64,000 bases of DNA from DASRHT01 sp035293765 (lineage in GTDB: Bacteria > Chloroflexota > Ktedonobacteria > Ktedonobacterales > Ktedonobacteraceae): NCBI GenBank assembly GCA_035293765.1, contig DATGMF010000086.1, positions 1-64,000 of the forward strand, written 5' to 3'. This document shows, piece after piece, positions 10,101 through 17,846 of this stretch; the first letter of the stretch is position 1, and each line of letters starts with the position of its first letter. A program made the position numbers and the translations under genes. The notes under the pieces are model-generated. The model was given only the letters and a program-made list of their open reading frames with translations. It did not search any database and was not told where the DNA came from.

Positions 10101-13100
10101 TGTGCCAATAGGTCCTGGTCCTGCTCTCGCTGCCAGAGTACATAGTCGGCATACTGCAATGGCAGAGGTGGCAGCACGGAAGGTTGCGGTGCCTGCTGTC
10201 CTTGATAGGCGAGGTAGAGAGCGGCCAATTCATTCAGAAAAACGGCTTGTGACCACTGGTCGAAGATGGTGTGATGGAAGGTCAATACCAGCACATGTTC
10301 ATTATAAGCCACGCGCACCAGGCGGGCTCGCCAGAGGGCATCGCGCTCCAGATCAAAAGGTTGCCAGACCTCATCAGCGACCCAGCTCTGAAACGATGGC
10401 TGCCACGACGTATGTTGTGCAGCGTCTCGGGTCGCTGCGAGGTCAAGAGGAACCAGGGCCATGCGGTGGGGCGGGTCGATAACTTGCAACAGGGTCGTTC
10501 CGTCGAAGTATAGGCGCGTGCGCAACATCTCGTGACGCTCGATAATGGTGTTAAGGCTGTATTCTAGAGCCGCAAGGTCCAGTTCACCGCGCAGGTGTAG
10601 CAAGAGGGGAACGTTGTAAAAAGGCGCTTCGGGTTCCATCTCCTGAAGGAACCAGAGACGTTCTTGAGATTGTGCTGCTGGTATGCAGGCCGGGCGTTGG
10701 CGCGGTCCAGGGAGAGTGAGTGTGACTTCCTCTTCGGGCTGCACGCGCAGCCGTTCAACTTCCAGAGCCTGCTCGGCAATAGTTGGTTTGTCAAAAAAGG
10801 TCTTGAGCGGAAGCCTGACCTGCAACGTATGCTGGATACGTGTTGCTAACTGTATGACCATCAGAGAGTGGCCGCCCAACTCAAAAAAATTGTCGGCGAT
10901 GCTGATCCGCGACCGCAGTAGCAGGTCAGACCAGATTGTCGCCAAAGACTTTTCTATTGCGGTTTGTGGCTCCACAAACTGTTCGTGTTGCCAGTTCAAC
11001 AGGTGTTCTTCTGGCGCCGGTAGAGCTTTACGGTCGATTTTGCCATTGGTGGTTAAAGGAAGATGTTCTAAAGCTACGAAGTGAGCCGGGACCATGTGGT
11101 CGGGCAGACGCTCCTTCAGAAAGTCGCGCAACTGGGGCAGAACCCAACGGGTAATCTTCCTTTGCAAGGGATTATTGGCGTACTTTAACCAAAGATGGTC
11201 GGGAAATACTTCCTGTACCAGTGAAGAAGCAGGCTCGTGGCAGCACATCTGGACGCTCAAATCTTTCTGGAAAGAAACGTCAAAGACGCCTCCATGTCCT
11301 GCATCCGACCAGAAGATATCAACGCGGTACCCCAACCGCTCTCCCAATTCCCATATATCCTCTGGCTCGAGACCACAGCGGCCTTTCTGCTTGAGTTCTT
11401 CCCGGAACGCTCCTACCGTCTGTGTTTCCTGCTCATGCTCACCAAAGACCCAGTTCACCACCTGCAAATCTTCTTCCACGCGTCTATCGGGGATATGCTG
11501 TATGCGCAGACTCTCTGGTGCATGAGTTTGCAAGTATGTTTGCACCTGGAGCAGACTCTCTACCTCCCGCCCCCATTGCCAGGCAAGTGAGGCTTGCTTT
11601 GTTACCTCGGTTGCCTCTTTGCGTATCAGCACATCATAACGGAAGCGCGTCAACTCATTGGGAGTTCTTCCCCGTTTTAAGAAAACCTGTACATGTCCAA
11701 TTTGAGGAAGAGAGCGTTGGAGTAGCTGGAAGAAAGCTGGATCGACCAGCAACTGTTCTTCTTCAAGCAGCTTTTGTTGAATGCGCTGCCGTAACTCGCC
11801 CTTAGAAAGGGACGGTAGAGCTTTATAGAACTCTACGGAAGTTGAGTAAGCTCTGTGTAGAGAGAGGTTGCGTACATCGCCTACGAACAGGAAACCGCCA
11901 GCATCAAGTACCGCCAGAGCTTCCGTCAGCACTTGCCGCAGATAGACCACGCCGGGGAAGTATTGTACCACCGAGTTGAGAATGATAGCATCAAACGTTT
12001 CTGTAGCGGCAGACACCGCCTCATGGGCCGCTTGTTGGGAGAGGCGTACCTGCGGCAAGGATCGAGTTGCTAAGATGTGTTCAACATAGCGCAGGGCACC
12101 CTTCGAGAAGTCGGAGGCGACATAGGTCTTGGCATAAGGTGCGATACGGAACAAGAGCAGCCCTGTACCACAACCGATCTCCATCAGTCGCTGAGGTGCC
12201 CGGGCCAGGATACGGCTAACAGCCTGTTCTATCTGTTCGCGCATTTCGTCAGCGGTAAGAGGCTGACCGGTGTAACTACTGTTCCATCCTACAATATTGA
12301 ACGTGCAATCCTCTGTTTCCTCGGAAGATTGGTAGAGGTCATTGTAGAGCATTTGCCACTGTTCAACATGTTCCTCTTCCCAGGATCTGGTGTTGTCTCC
12401 AATCTGTTGGGCATTTGAGGCTGGCACCAGATAGGCGACGAGTTGTTTGTCATTGGAGGCGCGTTCTCGAACGACAACGACGCTTTCTTGCACCGCCGGA
12501 TGTGCCTGCAAGACTGACTCGATCTCGCCCAACTCGATGCGGAAGCCTCGTACTTTGATCTGAAAGTCAATGCGCCCGAGAAACTCCAGCGCGCCCGCTG
12601 CGGTAATACGGACCCGGTCGCCGGTGCGGTAAAGACGCTCGCCCTCCCTATAGGGGTGTGGGACGAAGCGTTCGGCGGTAAGATCCGCCTGCCTCAAATA
12701 GCCGCGTCCCACGCCGGGGCCACCGATGTAGAGTTCTCCTACTGCGTTAGTGGGCAGCGGGCGCATCGTCTCGTCAAAAACGTAGGCATCAACGTCGGCA
12801 AGCGGATACCCGATGGGGACAGTTTTTTCGTCCAAAAAGGCCGTCCACGCGTCCGGCTGAAACGTGAGCGCGCCGACGGTTGTCTCGGTCGGGCCATAGT
12901 GATTGACGATGTGATAGGAAGCGTCGGCGTGCCGAAGCTCATGCAACAAAGCAATGGGGAAGGCTTCGCCGCCCAGCATCAGGAAGCGACGTGGCAAAAA
13001 AGAGGGCCGCGTGCAAGATTGTAAAAGCGCTTGCAGGTGCGATGGGACAATTTTAAGGACGTCGAAGGGGTGAAGCGCAGCATACTCGGCAAAGCGCGTG

Positions 13101-13810
13101 CCATCGAGAATAGTCTCATATGGGAGAATATGCAGGCATCCACCAGTGATCAGGGAGGCGTAGAGCATTGTGTTGCCGAGATCAGCCGCCAGCGTTGAGA
13201 CCATCGCCATATGCCACCCCTCATCGATGCACAGGCGTTGATAGATCGCGTGTGTGTAGTGCCACAAATTCCCCTGAGTGATAACTACTCCTTTGGGATT
13301 ACCAGTGGAGCCAGAGGTGTAGATAATATAGGCCGCTTGCTCTGACGTAACTGGTATCAGAGGCGGAGTAGCGTTCTGCTGATGGAGCGCCAGGACGTCG
13401 AGGGCAAGTTTCTGGCAGGTGGCATCTTCAAAGCGTGCCAGAAGCGTACTGTGGGTGAGAAGAACAGTAGCGGCGCAGTGCTGGAGTTGCCAGTGAAGAT
13501 AGCGTGGCGGAGCTTCAGGTTCGAGCGGTACGTATGCTCCACCCGCTTTAAAAATCGCGAGGATGGCGACAATCATATCGACCGAGCGGGGCAGACAGAG
13601 AGCAATCGGGCTTTCTGGTCCCACGCCTAGATCCAGCAGGATATGGGCGAGCTGGTTGGCCTTACGCTCCAGATCCGCATACGTCAGTTGCTGGTCTCCA
13701 CAGACAACAGCAGGCTGATGTCGGCAGCGACGCGCTTGCTCCTCAAAAATATGATGGATAAATAGCTGTTTCTTGCTGGTCCGACGCGAAATAGAATGCT
13801 CTATGCTCAT
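4151..13810 (-). CDS. Three-module non-ribosomal peptide synthetase, A-MT-T-C-A-T-C-A-T, no thioesterase
   Basis: This 3,219-residue megasynthase should assemble a tripeptide. Module 1 has an adenylation domain (about 15-480 and 880-940) split by an embedded SAM methyltransferase (motif LMEIGCGTGLLLF near 543), the position of N-methyltransferases, then a carrier with Ser982 in LGGHSL. Module 2: condensation (HHTIFDQWS near 1179, with Gln for the usual Gly), adenylation, carrier Ser2073. Module 3: condensation (HHLIFDGWS near 2266), adenylation, carrier Ser3135, then about 55 charged residues. There is no starter condensation, epimerase, thioesterase or reductase domain. Specificity residues aligned by eye: A1 D-L-T-K-M-G-H-V-G (aspartate-like), A2 D-A-W-L-I-A-A-V-F (hydrophobic or aromatic), A3 D-A-W-T-I-A-A-V-C (phenylalanine-like). 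It follows the P450 gene by 67 bases, probably in one operon. Confidence 0.95.
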   Translation of the reverse strand: MSIEHSISRRTSKKQLFIHHIFEEQARRCRHQPAVVCGDQQLTYADLERKANQLAHILLDLGVGPESPIALCLPRSVDMIVAILAIFKAGGAYVPLEPEAPPRYLHWQLQHCAATVLLTHSTLLARFEDATCQKLALDVLALHQQNATPPLIPVTSEQAAYIIYTSGSTGNPKGVVITQGNLWHYTHAIYQRLCIDEGWHMAMVSTLAADLGNTMLYASLITGGCLHILPYETILDGTRFAEYAALHPFDVLKIVPSHLQALLQSCTRPSFLPRRFLMLGGEAFPIALLHELRHADASYHIVNHYGPTETTVGALTFQPDAWTAFLDEKTVPIGYPLADVDAYVFDETMRPLPTNAVGELYIGGPGVGRGYLRQADLTAERFVPHPYREGERLYRTGDRVRITAAGALEFLGRIDFQIKVRGFRIELGEIESVLQAHPAVQESVVVVRERASNDKQLVAYLVPASNAQQIGDNTRSWEEEHVEQWQMLYNDLYQSSEETEDCTFNIVGWNSSYTGQPLTADEMREQIEQAVSRILARAPQRLMEIGCGTGLLLFRIAPYAKTYVASDFSKGALRYVEHILATRSLPQVRLSQQAAHEAVSAATETFDAIILNSVVQYFPGVVYLRQVLTEALAVLDAGGFLFVGDVRNLSLHRAYSTSVEFYKALPSLSKGELRQRIQQKLLEEEQLLVDPAFFQLLQRSLPQIGHVQVFLKRGRTPNELTRFRYDVLIRKEATEVTKQASLAWQWGREVESLLQVQTYLQTHAPESLRIQHIPDRRVEEDLQVVNWVFGEHEQETQTVGAFREELKQKGRCGLEPEDIWELGERLGYRVDIFWSDAGHGGVFDVSFQKDLSVQMCCHEPASSLVQEVFPDHLWLKYANNPLQRKITRWVLPQLRDFLKERLPDHMVPAHFVALEHLPLTTNGKIDRKALPAPEEHLLNWQHEQFVEPQTAIEKSLATIWSDLLLRSRISIADNFFELGGHSLMVIQLATRIQHTLQVRLPLKTFFDKPTIAEQALEVERLRVQPEEEVTLTLPGPRQRPACIPAAQSQERLWFLQEMEPEAPFYNVPLLLHLRGELDLAALEYSLNTIIERHEMLRTRLYFDGTTLLQVIDPPHRMALVPLDLAATRDAAQHTSWQPSFQSWVADEVWQPFDLERDALWRARLVRVAYNEHVLVLTFHHTIFDQWSQAVFLNELAALYLAYQGQQAPQPSVLPPLPLQYADYVLWQREQDQDLLAHELAYWLPRLSGYSNVLDLPTDFPRPSVQTSQGASYRSSLHTQLCEDLRTFSRQEGVTLFMTMFAAFNVLLFRYSGQHDMVVGTTTANRSDIHLEALIGFFANTLALRTDLSGQPQFRQLLQQVRTRALEAFSHQNIPLDLLIHELHIDREPNISPLIQCLFVLQNLTPERYQLRDLELSLLDVERKTARMDLIFEIVPQGTSLDIRVEYNCELFHPATIERMVQHYQHILEYCCGHATHRITEFPLLSPTEMQQMCFQWNQTEVPYAKERCYHELFAEQVQAAPDAIALVYEQRCLTYNELDLRSNVLAHRLQAAGVGLETHVGLCSHHTLEAIIALLAILKAGGTYVPLDPAYPPDRLTFMIQDADIRLILTQHGLLEQLQRSSISLYYLDDDWYADDARYQQPPTSAVTGANLAYIIYTSGSTGTPKGVMIPHQGMCSLPVSNTHDFLITAGERVLQFASFNFDASIWEITLALSHGGTLHLVPDDMRMQGTKLVALLDTQAISVVLAAPSVLMTLPDAALPTVKCILAGGEACSAEVVKRWAPGRLFFNAYGPTESSVFASAECCVDLTSRPAIGRPLTNRTIYLLDAAWQPVPIGVPGEVCVGGGTLARGYLNQPEQTAERFIPHPFVGSLIADQLSEAGHGSGVVDRNFKQRFTASEPGDRLYRTGDLARYLPDGRVEFLGRLDQQVKIHGFRIETGEIETYLMQHPAISEALVTAWEDASGDKRLVAYVVCQPDRQESPLGSILRSWLKERVPPYMVPHMFILLDAFPLTPNGKIDRRALPEPQQTEEDAGSATRSLTPLEAQLSKTWQEILHLQHVDIHENFFELGGHSLLAIRIIAQIEKQFATEVPLHLFFQEPTIESIAHYIEQQQGKETPMVIPALIRQLRPQRLPLSLAQQRLWFLYQLDLDNPFYNILLTIRLRGPLVVAWLEAALSWLVKHHEILRTSLQQEEGEPFQRIAAVCSVPLPVCNFQGIAPSLQQRQLALLAQAERSRPFDLSEVPLMRAHLLRLTSDEHVLLLSIHHLIFDGWSHQILIQDLAACYRALALSRPEDLPPVPTLHYADYTLWQRGWLTEEYLQPQLHFWQQRLHDFPAILELPTDFPRPPIQTFRGATVRGTLPDPVARQVRQVAQGKDNTLFMVLLAAFALLLSRLSGQSRVVLGTANANRRQLELEHMLGFFVNTVLVPVDLRSAPAFHHLLQQVRETLLEISAYQDVPFDRLVELMQPARSLSHTPLFQVGFGFWSQRGAQPDWGPLQMERLVWPVVAVKQDLMLDIIETPQGDFHLQWDYNTDLFTPQTIQRWQESFFTLLQAGCQTPESLCARLPLLSPAAWAQQVQMGMGPHLPQSTLGGFQQRIWQQAARQPGQTVLIYGEQTCSYGELVAHVRLLARQLRHRGVGPDVRVGLYCERSLTAIIALLAVLEAGGAYVPLDVHYPRERLAYMCQDAGIALLLTQPALRERVPISDAMVLILDATGQPVGADFLPSAWREPEPLACQIHPDQLAYVIYTSGSTGRPKGVMVSHRGVSSLLDAQVACFGSQHGKRILQFASLSFDASVWELIMALGQGGTLVLAPREQLLPGPALQELLCRQRINTMTLSPSALAALPIGAYPDLECIITAGEACSGELVSRWSPGRAFFNAYGPTETTVCASIARCLADGKRPPIGRPIGNLDLLVLDPAGEALPLGVIGELAVGGIGLARGYLGRPVQTAERFIPHPCKPGERLYRTGDLVRWGADGQLEYLGRLDQQVKLRGHRIELGEIEASLLAESEVETCAVIIRNDVAGGQGLVGYVVLKAEREVTMRQLRQRLRQQLPEYMVPAILIQMASLPITANAKVDVGALPPPVDEEAIQENEVIQPTTSLEQLIAALWCDVLKRERVGIHDNFFDLGGHSLLLTRLQARLQSAFNQPISLTSLFQYATIKDQADYVRYTRDQAMQRASDISDQNNMSDINHRIEMRNSYRRQMRRRGQKLDTPR

Positions 13811-13877
13811 TACAATCTGCCTTTCTTCTCTTCTTCATCCTAAAAAATGTAAGGGCTCGCACACATAAGTAGCATCC

Positions 13878-15077
13878 CTAAAACGTCACTGGCAGCGCCT
13901 TTACACCGTGAAAGGAGAGATTTTCTTGCCACTCTAATGCATCACTTGCTAAGCGTAAGCGAGGCATGCGCCTTAGTAGAGTCGCGATAGCAATCTGTAT
14001 TTCCAGCCGCGCGACCGACGCTCCGATGCAATAATGAATGTTGTGCCCGAAAGCGATATGGCGGTTATTTTGTCTGCATATGTCGAGCGTATCAGGATCG
14101 GGAAAGTAGGCGGGGTCCCGATTAGCTGCCCCCAGCATAAGCATCACGTTTTGCCCTTTATATATTTTTACTCCTCGGATCTCAGTGGTTTTTTTGACCA
14201 TACGGGCAGTAAACTGTATCGGGCTGTCGTAGCGCAAGAATTCCTCTACCGCGCTTACGATCAAATCAGGATTTTTTTGCAGTTTTTGCATCTGTGTAGG
14301 ATTGCGCAGCAATGCTATAGTTGCGTTGCCAATGACATTGACGGTCGTCTCCTGACCTCCTGTAAATAGTCCGACACAATTCATAAGAAGCTCGTCTTCG
14401 GTCAATGACGTTTCCTCGTCCCGATTGTGCAAGAACATATCGACAAGGTCTCCTTTTGCCTGTCCCCGGTGTTCGGCCACGATGCCTCGGAAGTACTGCA
14501 TAAATTCCTGCATGCTCTTCCATACTCTTCGGCATTGATCGAGCGAGTAGGGATTTCCTAAGTAGTCGATGAGATCATCGGCCCAGAGTTTGACCTGGAG
14601 GTGATCCCGGTCGGGGATGCCAAGCAGTGTAGAGATGACGCGACTCGGTAGGGGCAGGGCGAGATCCTTAATCACGTCCATTGAGCCTTTATCCTGTACT
14701 AGATCAAGCAGGCCGTCAACATTCTTCTGGATGTACCCACGCCATTTCCCGATGAAATGCGCGGCGAAGGCCTTATTAATGGGAGAGCGCAGGCGCGTAT
14801 GCTTGGGTGGATCGCTAAAAAACATGAGATTGGAAATATGCGTTGAGAGGGGACTTAAAGCAGCCCACCCCTCCTCCTGTAAAAGCGCACCCTGTACAGC
14901 TCGTTCGGATGATAAGTCTTTATTTGCCAAAGCTGAGACAACGTCGGAGTACGAGGTAACAACCCAGCAGCCAAGACGGCTGTCCAGATGTACGGGATAG
15001 GTAGATCGTAGTTTATGGTAAAGTGGATATGGATTCTCCAGGATATCAGGACCATGTAAGTCATATTCTTTCGGCAT
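13878..15077 (-). CDS. Cytochrome P450 of the NRPS locus
   Basis: This is a soluble bacterial class I P450 of 399 residues, the normal length. The oxygen-binding I-helix reads GLFTGGQETTVNV, the ExxR pair lies in VEEFLRYDS, and the haem loop is FGHNIHYCIG with the proximal thiolate at Cys350. It hydroxylates or cross-links a small molecule using electrons from a ferredoxin encoded elsewhere. The start has AGGAG nine bases upstream. The NRPS begins 67 bases downstream on the same strand, so the enzyme most likely tailors the peptide or a carrier-bound amino acid. Substrate and redox partner cannot be read from sequence. Confidence 0.95.
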   Translation of the reverse strand: MPKEYDLHGPDILENPYPLYHKLRSTYPVHLDSRLGCWVVTSYSDVVSALANKDLSSERAVQGALLQEEGWAALSPLSTHISNLMFFSDPPKHTRLRSPINKAFAAHFIGKWRGYIQKNVDGLLDLVQDKGSMDVIKDLALPLPSRVISTLLGIPDRDHLQVKLWADDLIDYLGNPYSLDQCRRVWKSMQEFMQYFRGIVAEHRGQAKGDLVDMFLHNRDEETSLTEDELLMNCVGLFTGGQETTVNVIGNATIALLRNPTQMQKLQKNPDLIVSAVEEFLRYDSPIQFTARMVKKTTEIRGVKIYKGQNVMLMLGAANRDPAYFPDPDTLDICRQNNRHIAFGHNIHYCIGASVARLEIQIAIATLLRRMPRLRLASDALEWQENLSFHGVKALPVTF

Positions 15078-15186
15078 ACGAATCTCCTATCTCAGATAAG
15101 ACCACCGTATCCAAGGCAGAATAAGCGGACGCACTATAGATCACAAAGTAGCTTTGTCGTCTGGGCCTGACAAGGTTGGTAAGCAA

Positions 15187-15366
15187 TTATCCCTGAGGAT
15201 GTGGATCAGGAAGAGGGCCAGCGCTCAGATGAATAGGCACTCCGGGAAAATAGTGAAGCATCATCGGGACAACCACAACCATGAGGACGGAAGCGATGAC
15301 GAACTAGTAAGACCACCGGAGAGAGACGACGAACTGCGCGATGAAATAAGTGAGGCGAGACAACAT
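15187..15366 (-). pseudogene. Small membrane ORF with in-frame TAG upstream of the P450
   Basis: An ATG at 15366 with AAGGAG eight bases upstream opens a frame of 60 codons interrupted by TAG at codon 21. Before the stop it reads MLSRLTYFIAQFVVSLRWSY; after it comes a second hydrophobic stretch (FVIASVLMVVVVPMML) and a Pro-rich end stopping at 15187. It is either a 20-residue peptide or a small two-helix membrane protein killed by a nonsense mutation. It lies about 110 bases upstream of the P450, on the same strand. No family recognised. Confidence 0.4.
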
Positions 15367-15403
15367 GGCAACAATCTCCTTATGTGAATGATGATTAGTA
15401 TCA

Positions 15404-15436
15404 TTGAACAATCGCCTTCCTGGTTTGATTGTTCAA
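15404..15436. promoter_or_regulatory. Dyad upstream of the P450-NRPS transcription unit
   Basis: A perfect 10-bp inverted repeat (TTGAACAATC at 15404-15413, its complement at 15427-15436) has a 23-base centre-to-centre spacing, suitable for a dimeric repressor or activator covering two helical turns. It sits 40-70 bases before the small membrane ORF and is the best operator candidate for the biosynthetic operon. No regulator gene is adjacent. Confidence 0.45.
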
Positions 15437-15479
15437 CCCATATCTCAGGTTCACTCGAAGCATATAATGGGGGGATTGG

Positions 15480-16170
15480 CAATAGATTTACAGCGGGGGA
15501 GCACTAATTTGCAGCTTGTTCGCACTCTGTTGAGTATCCTGGTCATGGAAATTTAGACAGGGTATCAAAGGGGCTCATCAAGAGGAAGATTTCTGATGAC
15601 GCAATGCAATTTTTTGCAATCAGCTTAAGGAAAATCTCTCGCGAGGCAATGCACAAGTGCCTCCGACATGCATGCCAGTTGCTTGTTGAGGGGAAGCGCT
15701 TCCTCTGCTCTCGCTGCTGTCCCAGCCGCTCCTGTTCCTGCTTGGACAACATTTCCGATGCACTCGACGATATCTTCTCTGAAGCACTTTTCTTTTTGAC
15801 AAGTGGCAAAAGCAGTGTAATGGACCGCCGCAACAAGGGCAATGGAAAGTTGTTCATTACACTAGGCAAATGTTCTTTCCCTTCGGAAAGATATCTTTCC
15901 TGCCCAACTTCATGAGATTCTATACACAGTTGATTTCTAAAAAAGAATATGGTATAAAAATATTTTATTACAGTGATTGTCATAAATATCTATAGCTGGG
16001 ATCATTTATAGTATCTGAAGTATAAATGTTTTTCAGCTATCCATCCCAGCTTGCCAACGCGCTGACGCGCTCCCACGATGAAGCGGAGATCTACAGCTCA
16101 GGCAAGTTGCAACGAATGGCTTCTCGTAGGGAAAGTCGAAAAGGAGCGATTTTTATAGCAATCAAAGGGG
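15480..16170. other. Gene-poor stretch with a dyad and a short degenerate repeat
   Basis: No convincing gene. Open frames of 100-146 codons exist on both strands, but they are low-complexity and lack ribosome sites. An inverted repeat, AGTGTAATG at 15814-15822 and its complement at 15855-15863, brackets 32 bases. A degenerate direct repeat of about 25 bases lies in 15585-15655. The high AT content at 15930-16030 could hold a promoter, but none is assigned. Confidence 0.4.
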
Positions 16171-16171
16171 G

Positions 16172-16384
16172 TTCCCTAACCAACGCAGGGACGCGCAAAA
16201 CAAACAGTCCATCGGCTACCTCAATCCAGCGCTCTACCTCAACTACCAGGCATTGCGACAAGCAAACGCACTCAAGGACATAGTTCTTGGCAATAATGGA
16301 GGATATTCTGCCGGGCCTGGTTGGGATGCTTGCAGTGGGCTTGGCACACCGGATGGAAACAATCTTGTTGCAACACTGCAGTAG
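16172..16384 (+). pseudogene. Sedolisin (peptidase S53, kumamolisin-like) C-terminal remnant
   Basis: The frame ending at TAG 16382 reads SIGYLNPALYLNYQALRQAN, then LKDIVLGNNGGYSAGPGWDA and CSGLGTPDGNNLVATLQ. This is the calcium-binding C-terminal end of acid-acting S53 serine-carboxyl peptidases (GYLNP, GNNG, AGPGWDxCxGLGxPxG). The catalytic Glu/Asp/Ser region is absent: upstream bases in this frame show no homology and no start. It is a tail fragment left by deletion or recombination, not a working protease. Confidence 0.75.
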
Positions 16385-16467
16385 TAGCGTTATAACCGAC
16401 CGGTACGTCTCTGCGAACGAGCTGGTAAATGAGGTGAAGAGCTAGCAGGTTTTATCGGAGGTCCATC

Positions 16468-17724
16468 ATGACTCAACTGAAGGGTATAGACATCAGCGAT
16501 TTTCAAGGACAGCCTGACTTCGATAAGCTCAAACAAGCAGTAGACTTTGTTTTTACGAAAGCAACGGAAGGCGTTGGCTTTACGGCTAGGACGCTCGACC
16601 GTAATAAGGCAGAAATGCGTCGTGTTGGCCTGCCGCATGGTTTTTATCATTTCGCCCGGGGCGGCGATTCGATTGCCGAGGCCGACTACTTTGTTGATCA
16701 GATCGGTGATTACCAAAAGGGTGAACTGTTGATCCTTGATTTTGAGATTGAGCATGCGGATCCTGTGTGGTGGTGTCTCTCATGGTTGCAGCGCGTCGAA
16801 GCACGCACTGGCACGAAGCCGTTGATCTACATGAACCTCAGTACTGCTCACACTTACAACTGGTCACTCGTAGTGCAGAATAATAATGGTCTGTTCATCG
16901 CTTCATTCGGCATTGACGATGGCTTCCCACATCAGATTCCGGATAGCGCCCGGTGGCCCTTCTGGGCGATCTGGCAATATACAAGCCATGGCACGGTAAA
17001 TGGCGTTGCTGGCCCTGTGGACCTGGACATCTTTAATGGCGACACGGCAGCGCTCGCTCGCTACGGTGGTGCTGACCATGCGGCTGCCTCTCCTCACAGT
17101 CTCGCAGTGCCAGGTGGAGCGGAGCGTTACACAGTGCAGCCAGGTGACAGTATGTCCACCATCGCTCAGCGTTTTGGCATCGGTTTGCCGGAACTCGAAA
17201 GAGCCAATCCGCAAATTCACAACCCAAACGCGATTCAGGTCGGAGAAACACTCAACATCCCAAAAAGGGAGCAACCGTCAGGTCCACCTGTGAACACTGG
17301 GAACATTCACATCGATCCACCCAAAGCAGAGATTCTGAAACAAATACGGCCAGTCCTGGACAAGTACGATGTGCCATTGTCGTTAGTCGCTGCCATCATC
17401 CAGGTAGAGAGCGACTGGAATCCTCGGGCCCTGGGTGACAATGGAACCAGCTATGGCCTTTTCCAACTCCATACCCCTGGCGGCCAGGGTGATAGAGCCA
17501 TCAGAGAAGGTCATAGACCCGAGGACCTCTATGATCCCGAACTCAATGCTCGGTATGCAATGCTACCGATTGATTTAGCCTGGGATGCCCTCAAGGGTAC
17601 ATTCAACCCATCGTCCATATCCTGGTGGCTCGCCTTCGCTGCCGCATCGGGCCATCCTGGCGGCTCGTCCACCGATCCCGTAACAATCCATGAAGCCCGA
17701 GCATTACAGAGGGCCTATGGATAA
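16468..17724 (+). CDS. GH25 lysozyme-LysM-SLT transglycosylase fusion
   Basis: This 418-residue peptidoglycan hydrolase joins three domains. Residues 1-205 are a GH25 (Chalaropsis/cellosyl type) lysozyme with GIDISDFQG near the start, the acid pair in LILDFEIEHAD, and PLIYMN. Residues 215-265 are one LysM wall-binding repeat (YTVQPGDSMSTIAQRFG). Residues 285-418 are a soluble lytic transglycosylase fold whose catalytic Glu lies in AAIIQVESDWNPRA, followed by YGLFQLH. Both catalytic domains cut the glycan backbone, by different chemistry. GGAGG precedes the ATG. No signal peptide is visible, as in phage endolysins, so release would need a holin, lysis or non-classical export. A decayed amidase gene follows. 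Confidence 0.9.
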   Translation: MTQLKGIDISDFQGQPDFDKLKQAVDFVFTKATEGVGFTARTLDRNKAEMRRVGLPHGFYHFARGGDSIAEADYFVDQIGDYQKGELLILDFEIEHADPVWWCLSWLQRVEARTGTKPLIYMNLSTAHTYNWSLVVQNNNGLFIASFGIDDGFPHQIPDSARWPFWAIWQYTSHGTVNGVAGPVDLDIFNGDTAALARYGGADHAAASPHSLAVPGGAERYTVQPGDSMSTIAQRFGIGLPELERANPQIHNPNAIQVGETLNIPKREQPSGPPVNTGNIHIDPPKAEILKQIRPVLDKYDVPLSLVAAIIQVESDWNPRALGDNGTSYGLFQLHTPGGQGDRAIREGHRPEDLYDPELNARYAMLPIDLAWDALKGTFNPSSISWWLAFAAASGHPGGSSTDPVTIHEARALQRAYG

Positions 17725-17767
17725 GAAGGAGTCTAACAGACGAGAAACCCCGTGTTTTCAATGCGCA

Positions 17768-17816
17768 GGGCCAGGCTACAGGTGAGCCTAGCGAAGGCTC
17801 ACCTGTAGCCTGGCCC
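17768..17816. terminator. 22-bp perfect hairpin after the lysozyme gene
   Basis: Arms at 17768-17789 and 17795-17816 are perfect complements around a 5-base loop, 45 bases after the stop codon. The stem is GC-rich and very stable, but a T-run is lacking on both strands. It probably stops transcription or protects the mRNA end; it could also be a mobile palindromic repeat. Confidence 0.55.
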
Positions 17817-17846
17817 GCTTCTCAATATTCCTGGTGAGGAGGACTT

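Noticed and set aside
4490..13630. Many open frames opposite and within the NRPS gene
   Set aside because: All lie inside a continuous 3,219-codon gene with complete domain order; none has a recognisable family or ribosome site.
15543..15983. 146-codon minus-strand frame
   Set aside because: Low-complexity composition, no ribosome site and no family resemblance; overlapped by an equally open frame on the other strand.
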